Position numbers and translations under genes: made by a program. Under the pieces are notes generated by a model. That model did no database searches. It saw only the letters and a program-made list of their open reading frames with translations, and was not told the origin of the DNA. Source: Bacteroidales bacterium (lineage in GTDB: Bacteria; Bacteroidota; Bacteroidia; Bacteroidales; Bacteroidaceae). From it: DNA of 51,503 nucleotides. Each line of letters begins with the position of its first letter. The first letter of the stretch is position 1. This document shows, one piece after another, positions 44,260-51,503 of this stretch. The DNA lies in contig SUXN01000019.1 in the NCBI GenBank assembly GCA_015060965.1, forward strand, positions 1 through 51,503. Direction: 5' to 3'.

Positions 44260-44323
44260 TGGAGATAAATTGTGTAATAAACAAAAATTGTATCCTAATG
44301 GTTTTACAAAACAAATTCACCCG

Positions 44324-45160
44324 ATGATAACCATTGCAAACAGGATAAAAAAAGGACTCACCGACAGTTATCCTGTCGGGGAAATCACTGCGCTCACACG
44401 TATCATCGCAACCGAGATGCTCGGCATTCCGCAGATGACATTCTTTCTAAAAGAGAATGTAGAACTCACCCATGAGCAGGAAGCCACTCTTGAAGACGCC
44501 ATCAAGCGTCTGCAGAAATATGAGCCCATCCAATACATACAAGGCTACAGCGATTTTTGCGGATTGAGGTTCAAGGTAACCCCTGCAACCCTAATCCCGC
44601 GCCCCGAGACAAGCGAGCTTGTGGAATGGGTAGCAAGTGAAGCCACCGGCAATGAGAGAATCCTGGACATAGGCACCGGCAGCGGATGCATTGCAGTGAG
44701 CCTTGCAAACAAGATGCCACAGAGCAAAGTGACAGCGTGGGACATATCACCCGAAGCCCTCGCCGTTGCCACGGAGAACAGCCATAGCAATGGTACAGAG
44801 GTAACCTTTAAACAGGTAGACATCCTCGCATACCGGCCGGAAGAAAAACAGTTCGACATTATCGTTAGCAACCCGCCCTACATAAAAGAAAACGAAAAAA
44901 GTGCAATGCACTCCAACGTGCTTGACTGGGAGCCGCATACAGCCCTCTTTGTGCCCGACAGCGACCCGTTGCTGTTCTACCGCACAATAGCAAAGAAAGG
45001 CTTGGCACTTTTGAAGCCCGGCGGAACCCTCTATTTTGAAATCAACCGCGCCCATGGCACTGAGACAATGAAGATGCTTGCCGATTATGGCTACACCGAC
45101 ATTGAACTGCGTAAGGATTTTGCCGATAACGACAGAATGATTAAAGCCACGAAAAACTAA
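44324..45160 (+). CDS. prmC: Peptide chain release factor N5-glutamine methyltransferase
   Basis: The product has 278 residues from MITIANRIKKGL. An N-terminal helical domain is followed by a SAM-binding Rossmann domain with LDIGTGSGCIAVSLA. The catalytic IVSNPPYIKENEK holds the NPPY that positions the glutamine. The IPRPETSELVEW motif is typical of PrmC/HemK. It methylates the GGQ glutamine of release factors. The open frame extends 64 codons upstream to 44132, but that part crosses the promoter and remnant DNA. Confidence 0.94.
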   Translation: MITIANRIKKGLTDSYPVGEITALTRIIATEMLGIPQMTFFLKENVELTHEQEATLEDAIKRLQKYEPIQYIQGYSDFCGLRFKVTPATLIPRPETSELVEWVASEATGNERILDIGTGSGCIAVSLANKMPQSKVTAWDISPEALAVATENSHSNGTEVTFKQVDILAYRPEEKQFDIIVSNPPYIKENEKSAMHSNVLDWEPHTALFVPDSDPLLFYRTIAKKGLALLKPGGTLYFEINRAHGTETMKMLADYGYTDIELRKDFADNDRMIKATKN

Positions 45161-45210
45161 GAAGCAGTAAACAGACAGCTCCCCTAAGAAAGGGGCGCAA
45201 TATAAGAAAC

Positions 45211-45687
45211 ATGAAAGAACTTACCCCAGGAGAAGCACTGAACAAGGCCGCAGCGTACTGTACGCTGTGCGAGCGTTGTGTGAGTGAGGTTACGGCAAAG
45301 CTCACTGCGTGGGGTGTGCCACAAGGAGAGCACAGCTCTATCATCGAGAGACTCACAAGCGAGGGCTTCATCAATGAGACACGTTACTGCCGTGCATTCG
45401 TAAACGACAAGGTGCGTTTCAACCGTTGGGGACGCATCAAGATAAAGGCGGCCTTGAGCGAAAAACGGTTGCCACGCGAACTGGTGAACGAAGCAATAGA
45501 CAACATCGACGAGGAGCAGTACACAGCAAGCCTCGCCGAGGTTATTGCAGCCAAGCGCAAGGAGCTCAAAGGCAAGGACGACCGCGCGACACAGCAGAAG
45601 ATCATACGCCATGCGGCAAGCCGTGGCTACGAACCGTCCCTCATTTTCAAAGCATTGAACTACACCGGCGATGAAATGGATTTCTGA
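45211..45687 (+). CDS. recX: Regulatory protein RecX
   Basis: The product has 158 residues. It is all-helical with the RecX repeats, clearest in RLTSEGFINETRYCRAFVND and the following RWGRIKIKAALSEK. RecX binds RecA filaments and limits their activity. recA is not in the window. The end overlaps comF by 17 nt. Confidence 0.9.
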   Translation: MKELTPGEALNKAAAYCTLCERCVSEVTAKLTAWGVPQGEHSSIIERLTSEGFINETRYCRAFVNDKVRFNRWGRIKIKAALSEKRLPRELVNEAIDNIDEEQYTASLAEVIAAKRKELKGKDDRATQQKIIRHAASRGYEPSLIFKALNYTGDEMDF

Positions 45688-46360
45688 CCTCATAGACCTG
45701 ATATTCCCCCGCTACTGCGTGGTATGCGGCGAGCTCCTCTCCCCACAGGAGAAGGATATCTGCGTCAATTGTCTCAATTCTCTGCCCAAGATTGAGAAGA
45801 TACATCTTGAGGAGATTGAAAAGACTTTCTGGGGAAAGATAGAGATTGAGCGTGCCACATCATTCATATACTATCATAAGCAATCGCCTTACAACAACAT
45901 CATCCACCGGCTGAAGTACAAGAACCACCCCGAGGTGGGAGAACGATTTGCCTACCTTGCAGCAAAGGAGATTGCCGTGAGCGGTTTCTTTGACGGCATA
46001 GACGCCATAGTGCCGTTGCCACTCTCAAAAAAGAAGGAGAGGAAACGCGGATATAACCAGTGCGACTACATTGCGGCAGGACTCTCGCGTGCAACAGGAA
46101 TACCTGTAATAAAAGGTGCTGTTATGCGTGCCACATCAAACGAAACACAGACACACAAGAACCGCGACGAAAGATGGAAGAATGTAGAAGGTATCTTTGC
46201 ATTGGCTGATGCCTCACTCATTGAGGGCAAGCATATTCTGCTCATTGACGACATCCTCACAACAGGAGCCACACTTGCCAACTGCGCATCGGCAATACAG
46301 CAGGGTTGCAGCTGCAGGACAAGCATCTTTACCCTTGCGTATACCTATAACGGTATCTAA
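45671..46360 (+). CDS. ComF-family phosphoribosyltransferase-like protein
   Basis: The product has 229 residues. An N-terminal zinc-finger-like cysteine set (CVVCGELL, CVNC) lies at about 16-40. A type I PRTase domain follows with VPLPLSKKKERKRGYNQ and the PRPP loop LLIDDILTTGATL. ComF proteins are needed for DNA uptake in competent bacteria, though most carriers are not known to be competent. The start overlaps recX, so the genes are coupled. Confidence 0.9.
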   Translation: MKWISDLIDLIFPRYCVVCGELLSPQEKDICVNCLNSLPKIEKIHLEEIEKTFWGKIEIERATSFIYYHKQSPYNNIIHRLKYKNHPEVGERFAYLAAKEIAVSGFFDGIDAIVPLPLSKKKERKRGYNQCDYIAAGLSRATGIPVIKGAVMRATSNETQTHKNRDERWKNVEGIFALADASLIEGKHILLIDDILTTGATLANCASAIQQGCSCRTSIFTLAYTYNGI

Positions 46361-46549
46361 GAAGCTGTTTAAGATTATCTCCTTTCGCTCATTTTACCTT
46401 TTCAGCCAAAGCCTTTCTACAAAAAGACATTTTTCTCCCCTTTTTACACAATCACTTGACTTTTTCTCCCTTTCGTTGAACAAAACAGACTTTTTTCTCG
46501 TTATTTCAAAAAAACGCTTACATTTCTTTATTTTTTAAAACTATATTGT

Positions 46550-46557
46550 TATTTTTG
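46550..46557 (+). promoter_or_regulatory. gdhA -7 element
   Basis: TATTTTTG, 32 bp ahead of the gdhA start. The -33 region is AT-rich without TTTG. The gap 46361-46589 is otherwise T/C-rich and featureless. Confidence 0.5.
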
Positions 46558-46589
46558 CGACACCAAAAAGAAATATAACACATAATCAT

Positions 46590-47924
46590 ATGAAAGTAGC
46601 AACTACACTTGAGAATCTGAAGAAAAAGTTTCCACATGAGCCTGAGTATTTCCAGGCTGTTGAAGAGGTGCTGAACTCTATTGAGGAGGAGTACAACAAG
46701 CACCCCGAATTCGAGGCAAACAACCTCATCGAGAGGCTCTGTATCCCCGACCGTATATTCACATTCCGCGTCACATGGGTTGACGACAATGGCAAGGTCC
46801 AGGTTAACACCGGTTACCGTGTACAGCACAACAACGCCATTGGCCCCTACAAGGGCGGTATCCGTTTCCATCCATCGGTAAACGTGGGTATTCTCAAGTA
46901 CCTCGCTTTTGAGCAGACATTCAAGAACTCCCTCACCACCCTGCCTATGGGAGGTGCAAAGGGCGGTTCCGACTTTGACCCCAAAGGCAAGAGCGACAAC
47001 GAGGTCATGCGTTTCTGTCAGGCGTTCATTACAGAGTTGTGGCGTAACATAGGCCCTGAGATGGACGTACCTGCAGGTGACATCGGTGTTGGCGGCCGCG
47101 AGGTCGGTTATATGTTCGGAATGTACAAGAAGCTGACACGCGAGTTCAACGGAGTGTTCACCGGCAAGGGCCTTGAGTTCGGAGGTTCGCTTATCCGCCC
47201 CGAGGCAACAGGCTACGGCAACATCTACTTCCTGCAGGAGATGTTGGGCACACGCGGTGACAGCATCGTCGGCAAGACTTGCCTTGTTTCAGGTTCAGGC
47301 AATGTGGCACAGTACACTGTCGAGAAGATTATCCAGTTGGGCGGAAAGGTTGTTACCATGAGTGACTCCAACGGCTACATATATGACCCGGAGGGTATTG
47401 ACCGCGAGAAGCTCGACTTCATTATGGAGCTGAAGAACGTGCGTCGTGGCCGTATCAAGGAGTATGCCGACAAATACGGCTGCAAGTATGTGGAGAATGC
47501 CCGTCCATGGTGCGAGAAGGGAGACATTGCCCTGCCTTCGGCTACCCAGAACGAAATCAACGGCGACGAGGCAAGAGCACTTGTAGCAAACGGAGTGATT
47601 GCCGTTTCCGAGGGCGCGAACATGCCCTCTACTCCAGAGGCAATCCACGTATTCCAGGAGGCCAGAATCCTTTATGCTCCGGGCAAGGCATCGAATGCCG
47701 GCGGTGTATCGGTATCAGGCCTTGAGATGAGCCAGAACTCAGGAAAGCTAAACTGGAGCAGCACAAAGGTAGACCAGATGCTCCACGAGATCATGCATAA
47801 CATCCACAGTGCCTGTGTAAAATACGGAACACGCGAGGACGGCTACATCGACTATGTAAAGGGTGCGAACGTTGCAGGCTTCCTTAAAGTGGCCAAGGCC
47901 ATGATGGCACAGGGTATTGTCTGA
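46590..47924 (+). CDS. gdhA: Glutamate dehydrogenase (NADP-type, hexameric)
   Basis: The product has 444 residues, the usual length of the small hexameric enzyme. The substrate-binding block reads GPYKGGIRFHPSVN and LPMGGAKGGSDFDP with the catalytic lysine. PAGDIGVGGREVGYMFG is present, and the Rossmann motif is VSGSGNVAQYTVEK. It fixes ammonium into glutamate. It stands alone with its own promoter-like site and terminator. NADP preference is inferred from the family. Confidence 0.96.
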   Translation: MKVATTLENLKKKFPHEPEYFQAVEEVLNSIEEEYNKHPEFEANNLIERLCIPDRIFTFRVTWVDDNGKVQVNTGYRVQHNNAIGPYKGGIRFHPSVNVGILKYLAFEQTFKNSLTTLPMGGAKGGSDFDPKGKSDNEVMRFCQAFITELWRNIGPEMDVPAGDIGVGGREVGYMFGMYKKLTREFNGVFTGKGLEFGGSLIRPEATGYGNIYFLQEMLGTRGDSIVGKTCLVSGSGNVAQYTVEKIIQLGGKVVTMSDSNGYIYDPEGIDREKLDFIMELKNVRRGRIKEYADKYGCKYVENARPWCEKGDIALPSATQNEINGDEARALVANGVIAVSEGANMPSTPEAIHVFQEARILYAPGKASNAGGVSVSGLEMSQNSGKLNWSSTKVDQMLHEIMHNIHSACVKYGTREDGYIDYVKGANVAGFLKVAKAMMAQGIV

Positions 47925-48032
47925 TTCCACTTTGGTACTTTTTTGAGTACATATAGGAAACTTTTGCAGCAATAGTCACGCGAAGCATTGCCGAAGGTTA
48001 TACCTTTTCACAGCATTATTTAAATTTATCAT

Positions 48033-48064
48033 AAAAGCAAATCCAAGCATTTGGATTTGCTTTT
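48033..48064 (+). terminator. gdhA terminator
   Basis: Perfect 14-bp arms (AAAAGCAAATCCAA / TTGGATTTGCTTTT) with a GCAT loop. The last TTTTG also forms the -33 element of the next promoter. Confidence 0.88.
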
Positions 48065-48091
48065 GTATATGCATTATTTTGAGTATCTTCG
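48062..48091 (+). promoter_or_regulatory. Promoter of the AmpG-like gene
   Basis: TTTG (48062-48065) and TATCTTCG (48084-48091), 18 bp apart. They partly overlap the gdhA terminator. Confidence 0.5.
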
Positions 48092-48135
48092 CTGACAATA
48101 ATAAATGCAGACAATAAAAGAAAACAGACTCTCTT

Positions 48136-49401
48136 ATGCTGAAGAAAACCAACGCATGGCTATGGATTCCGTCGCTATATTTCGCTTCCGGTCTGCCCTA
48201 CCATGCCATCACATCAGTCTCGGACATAATGTACAAGGATATGGGCGTGGACAACACAAGCATCGCCCTCTACACAAGCATCCTGCTTATCCCATGGACC
48301 ATAAAACCCCTTTGGAGTCCATTTGTCGAGATGATAAGCACACGACGCAAATGGACGCTGTACTCACAGCTGTTGCTTGCCGTGTGCTTTGCGGCAATAG
48401 CCTTGGCTGTGCCGTCTGCAAGTTTCGTGCTCCTTACACTTATTGCATTCATGGCGGGTGCATTCGTATCATCGACACACGACATTGCGCTTGACGGTTT
48501 TTACATCCTGGGCCTTACACAAGAGAAACAATCTTTCTTCTCAGGAATAAGAAATACATTCTACCGCATTGCCACAGTATTCAGCTCGGGCATACTTGTC
48601 ATGCTTGCCAGCAAGCTGTGCGACCATTTCGGTGACAAGGCCTACGCCTGGAGTGCCACATTTGCAGTAACAGCCGTAATCATGGCAATACTCTACATAT
48701 ACCACCGCCGTATGCTCCCCGAACCGGAGAGTGACGTATCACGTACCACCGACAGCATAAAGGGCGTATTCAACAATTTCGGCGACATAATAAAGACATA
48801 CTTCCAGAAACCCGGTATCTGGACAGCCCTGCTGTTCCTGCTGCTCTTCCGCTTCCCCGAGGCGCAACTGGTTAAGATAGGCAAGCTTTTCCTCATGGAC
48901 GAAGCTGCTGTCGGTGGCCTTGCCCTTGATAAAGGTGACATAGGATTCATTTACGGTGTAGTGGGTGTGATAGGTCTTATTATAGGTGGCATAGCCGGTG
49001 GAATATGCATATCGCGCAAGGGGCTGAAATACTGGCTGTGGCCCATGGTCATCGCAATTTCCCTGCCCGACATTGTATATGTATATATGAGTATGGCCCA
49101 CACAGAGAGCCTCGCAACCATAGGCAGCTGCATATTCATCGAACAACTGGGCTATGGCTTCGGTTTTACTGCATATACCCTGTATATGATATATTTTGCA
49201 CAAGGCAAATACCCCACAGCCCACTTTGCAATATCCACGGCATTCATGTCTTTGGGAATGATGCTGCCCGGAATGGTGTCGGGATACATACAGCAGTGGA
49301 TAGGATATGAGAACTTCTTCATATGGGTAATGATTTGCACCATTGTGACTTTCATAGTATCAGGACTTATAAAAATTGACCCTGCTTTTGGTAGAAAGTA
49401 G
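48136..49401 (+). CDS. AmpG-like MFS permease
   Basis: The product has 421 residues with twelve membrane helices. It starts NAWLWIPSLYFASGLPYHAI, and the family segments SLYFASGLPY, LLIPWTIKPLWSPFVE and STHDIALDGFYI match the PAT/AmpG group. AmpG imports muropeptides (GlcNAc-anhydroMurNAc peptides). The next gene encodes a BadF/BadG-type sugar kinase, which supports a role in cell-wall amino sugar salvage, though other cargo is possible. Confidence 0.85.
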   Translation: MLKKTNAWLWIPSLYFASGLPYHAITSVSDIMYKDMGVDNTSIALYTSILLIPWTIKPLWSPFVEMISTRRKWTLYSQLLLAVCFAAIALAVPSASFVLLTLIAFMAGAFVSSTHDIALDGFYILGLTQEKQSFFSGIRNTFYRIATVFSSGILVMLASKLCDHFGDKAYAWSATFAVTAVIMAILYIYHRRMLPEPESDVSRTTDSIKGVFNNFGDIIKTYFQKPGIWTALLFLLLFRFPEAQLVKIGKLFLMDEAAVGGLALDKGDIGFIYGVVGVIGLIIGGIAGGICISRKGLKYWLWPMVIAISLPDIVYVYMSMAHTESLATIGSCIFIEQLGYGFGFTAYTLYMIYFAQGKYPTAHFAISTAFMSLGMMLPGMVSGYIQQWIGYENFFIWVMICTIVTFIVSGLIKIDPAFGRK

Positions 49402-49418
49402 AATTTGAAGTATCTTTA
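49387..49418 (+). promoter_or_regulatory. Promoter-like site ahead of the kinase gene
   Basis: TTTG (49387-49390) at the end of the permease gene and TATCTTTA (49411-49418), 20 bp apart. It may give separate expression of the kinase. Confidence 0.4.
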
Positions 49419-49449
49419 CGGAATGTTTACTAACGCAATCGATTAAGAA

Positions 49450-50292
49450 ATGATAATACTTATAGCAGACAGCGGTTCCACAAAGACCGATTGGGTACTA
49501 TGCAACGGCAGCATCATTATCAAGCGCGTAAAGACACAGGGGCTCAACCCCACAATACAGAGCAGCGACGAGATACTTGCCGTGTTGAAAGCGGAACTTG
49601 CAGACAACATTGACACCACAGCGCCACAGAAGATATTCTTCTATGGTGCCGGCTGTGCATACGACACAGCCAACAACCGTATGAAGCAGGCACTTGAGGC
49701 AGTCTTCACTACAAAAGAGATCGAGATTTACAGCGACCTCCTTGCTTCGGCACGCGCATTGTGCGGACACGAGGAGGGTATTGCCTGCATCCTGGGAACA
49801 GGTTCCAACTCATGCCTTTATGACGGAAAAAACATTATTGACAACACTCCGTCAATGGGTTATATTTTGGGCGACGAAGGCAGCGGTGCCCACTTGGGCC
49901 GCCAGCTTGTGAGCGACTGCGTCAAGAAGCAGCTCCCAAAGGCTATCAGGGAGAAGTTCATGCAGGAGTACAACCTTGATGTAGCGACAATACTTGAGAG
50001 GGTGTACCACACTCCCCTGCCCAACCGTTGGCTTGCGAGCCTCACGCCGTTCATCCAGGAGAACAAGAAGAACGCCGAGGTACACACAATGCTAAAGCAC
50101 TGCTTCACCCAGTTCTTCCAGCGCAACGTAATGGTTTACCGTCGTTCATGGCTTCCCATACATATTTCCGGCGGCATAGGCATGAACTTCTCCGAGGAGA
50201 TACGTGAGACAGCCGAGAGCCTTGGCCTTTCAGTGGGCAACATAGTAGAGAGCCCCATGGAAGGACTCATCAAATTCCACAGCAACAACTAA
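49450..50292 (+). CDS. BadF/BadG/N-acetylglucosamine kinase-family ATPase
   Basis: The product has 280 residues. It has the actin-like ATPase fold with phosphate-1 motif LIADSGSTKTDWVL at the N-terminus, GTGSNSCLYDG, GDEGSGAHLGR and a late HISGGIG adenosine motif. The family includes GlcNAc kinase and MurNAc kinase (MurK). Next to an AmpG-like permease it is most likely an amino sugar kinase. The exact sugar cannot be told. Confidence 0.87.
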   Translation: MIILIADSGSTKTDWVLCNGSIIIKRVKTQGLNPTIQSSDEILAVLKAELADNIDTTAPQKIFFYGAGCAYDTANNRMKQALEAVFTTKEIEIYSDLLASARALCGHEEGIACILGTGSNSCLYDGKNIIDNTPSMGYILGDEGSGAHLGRQLVSDCVKKQLPKAIREKFMQEYNLDVATILERVYHTPLPNRWLASLTPFIQENKKNAEVHTMLKHCFTQFFQRNVMVYRRSWLPIHISGGIGMNFSEEIRETAESLGLSVGNIVESPMEGLIKFHSNN

Positions 50293-50310
50293 TGATTAAT
50301 TAATAATATT

Positions 50311-51333
50311 ATGAAGAAGATTTTTTCCACAATCGCAGCATGCGTTGTAGCAACAATGACAATGTCTTGCGGCAGCACAGGCAGCGCATCAGGTGAGGAC
50401 GTAAAGTTCGACTCACTCTCATACATCGTAGGTATGGATATCGCAAACCAGATTGAGAAAGGCATTATGCCACAGTTGAAGGCCGATTACGATGTAATCG
50501 TAGAGACTATCGGAAAGGTTATGGGCGGAGAGACCTCTGTAAAGGTTGCCGACTACACAATCACCAAGGAGAACATCCAGGAGATCGGCATGAAGTTCCT
50601 CGGCCCTGAGATTACTCCAAAAGTACAGGCTGCCATGGCAGACACTACAGGTATGACAGAGGTGTTCGGAACCCCGGAGGAGAAGAAGATTGCATCTACT
50701 CTCCTTGGTGCAGACTTCGCTTTCGGTCTCGAGAGAGCACCTTTCAAGGTTCAGAAGAAGTCATTCCTTGAGGCTATCAACGACGTTCACAACCAGGCTC
50801 AGAAGATTACCGATGACCAGGCAAGAGATTTCATGCAGAACTACTTCACTGTAGTTGTTCCTGCAGAGAACGAGCGTCTTTCAAAAGAGTGGCTTGCCGA
50901 GATCGAGAAAGAAGAGAAAGGTGTGAAGAAGACCGAGAGCGGTATTCTCTACAAGATTGTCAACGAGGGTGACGCAAGCACAAAGGCTGTCAACGACGAC
51001 GACGTTGTAAAGGTACTCTACACAGGTACTACACGCGCCGGCAAGGTATTCGACAGCAACCGTTGGGCAGACATGCCTGAGCAGCGCCAGCAGATGATCA
51101 AGGCATACCAGCCAGACCAGGCCGAGAAGGATAACCCTATCGAGTTCCCATTGAACAGAGTTATCAAGGGCTGGACCGAGGGCATGAAGCTTGTAGGCAA
51201 GGGCGGCAGAATCATCCTTTGGATTCCGGCAAAGCTCGCATACGACAAGCAGGGTGCAGGCCAGGATATCGGTGCAAACGAGGCACTCCGTTTCGATGTC
51301 GAGTTGCTTGATGTAACACCGGCTGCGAAGTAA
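50311..51333 (+). CDS. FKBP-type peptidyl-prolyl isomerase lipoprotein
   Basis: The product has 340 residues. The lipoprotein signal ends MTMSC (Cys20). A helical FKBP_N-like dimerisation domain follows (about 30-215, YIVGMDIANQIEKG, with a second similar DFAFGLERAPF segment). The C-terminal FKBP domain (about 215-335) has VKVLYTGTTRAGKVFDSN and LNRVIKGWTEGMKLVGKGGRIILWIP. It resembles Mip/FkpA folding helpers, here tethered to a membrane on the periplasmic side. Codon use suggests high expression. Confidence 0.92.
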   Translation: MKKIFSTIAACVVATMTMSCGSTGSASGEDVKFDSLSYIVGMDIANQIEKGIMPQLKADYDVIVETIGKVMGGETSVKVADYTITKENIQEIGMKFLGPEITPKVQAAMADTTGMTEVFGTPEEKKIASTLLGADFAFGLERAPFKVQKKSFLEAINDVHNQAQKITDDQARDFMQNYFTVVVPAENERLSKEWLAEIEKEEKGVKKTESGILYKIVNEGDASTKAVNDDDVVKVLYTGTTRAGKVFDSNRWADMPEQRQQMIKAYQPDQAEKDNPIEFPLNRVIKGWTEGMKLVGKGGRIILWIPAKLAYDKQGAGQDIGANEALRFDVELLDVTPAAK

Positions 51334-51350
51334 CAAATTACTTATTACCT

Positions 51351-51393
51351 TAAATTAAAGCGACAATGGATTCATCATTGTCGCTTTAATTTA
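51351..51393 (+). terminator. Terminator of the FKBP gene
   Basis: Perfect 18-bp arms (51351-51368 / 51376-51393), core AAAGCGACAATG / CATTGTCGCTTT, loop GATTCAT. The remaining 51394-51503 holds no recognisable feature. Confidence 0.85.
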
Positions 51394-51503
51394 ATATCCT
51401 TTATTGACTGATCATACCTATTCAAACGGCTCACCGGCAAAGTCTGGGGGCTAAGCAAAAAGTTGAGTGATTTAGGAAAAGAGAGTAACAGAGCGAAAAT
51501 ACT

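Noticed and set aside
44132..44323. 64-codon N-terminal extension of prmC
   Set aside because: It crosses the prmC promoter at 44231-44259 and reads antisense to the SusC-like remnant; PrmC proteins begin near MITIANRI.

Overview
The window is chromosomal DNA from a member of the Bacteroidales (Bacteroides/Prevotella-like). The evidence is the repeated Bacteroidota promoter element (TAnnTTTG with an upstream TTG/TTTG about 18-20 bp away), the lack of strong Shine-Dalgarno sequences, the short primary sigma factor without region 1.1, and several families restricted to that phylum (DUF5686, DUF4296, DUF6452, DUF6048, a lipidated TamA homologue, and LysRS with a C-terminal extension). Most of it is ordinary core genome of moderate GC content.

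Layout. 1-8150: a DUF5686 outer-membrane protein with a small secreted protein, an orphan membrane protein, two paralogous small OM beta-barrels, lrgAB, a small HAD phosphatase, tRNA-Lys(CTT), and a TM2 + DUF2752 pair. 8150-12622 (minus): tamL-like lipoprotein, metallo-hydrolase, tyrS. 12721-13479: a SpoU rRNA methyltransferase. 13482-21344 (minus): a small protein, DUF4296 lipoprotein, lspA, a DksA-like protein, ileS, rpoD, a candidate structured RNA and a MurU-like nucleotidyltransferase. 21606-25258 (plus): DUF4199, GT2 glycosyltransferase, DUF6452, DUF6048, apbE; then marC (minus). 26366-30822 (plus): rpsA, RNase Z, and an ECF sigma / single-pass protein / Spy-like periplasmic protein module; mazG is on minus. 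31830-42046 (plus): valS, a coiled-coil membrane protein, UDP-glucuronate decarboxylase, lysS, gpsA, pgi, a repeat array and a PgmB-like HAD enzyme. 44324-51333 (plus): prmC, recX, comF, gdhA, an AmpG-like permease, a BadF/BadG-family kinase and an FKBP lipoprotein.

The most unusual part is the AT-rich accessory stretch at about 42113-44323, between the PgmB-like gene and prmC. It holds two tandem paralogous short peptide genes that share the C-terminal motif CPTGMxPxF. Each is preceded by the same short box and by a hairpin of different sequence but the same position. It also holds a third short Cys-containing peptide with a very acidic tail, a 107-bp long-hairpin element, a Crp/Fnr-type regulator on the opposite strand, and what look like eroded SusC and SusD C-terminal fragments upstream of that regulator. 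I know of no named family for the CPTGM peptides. They could be precursors of modified or signalling peptides, but no maturase or exporter lies in the window, so function is open. A second unusual stretch is the interspersed palindromic repeat array at 40761-41277 beside pgi. A third is the multi-stem structured segment at 20274-20389 next to rpoD.
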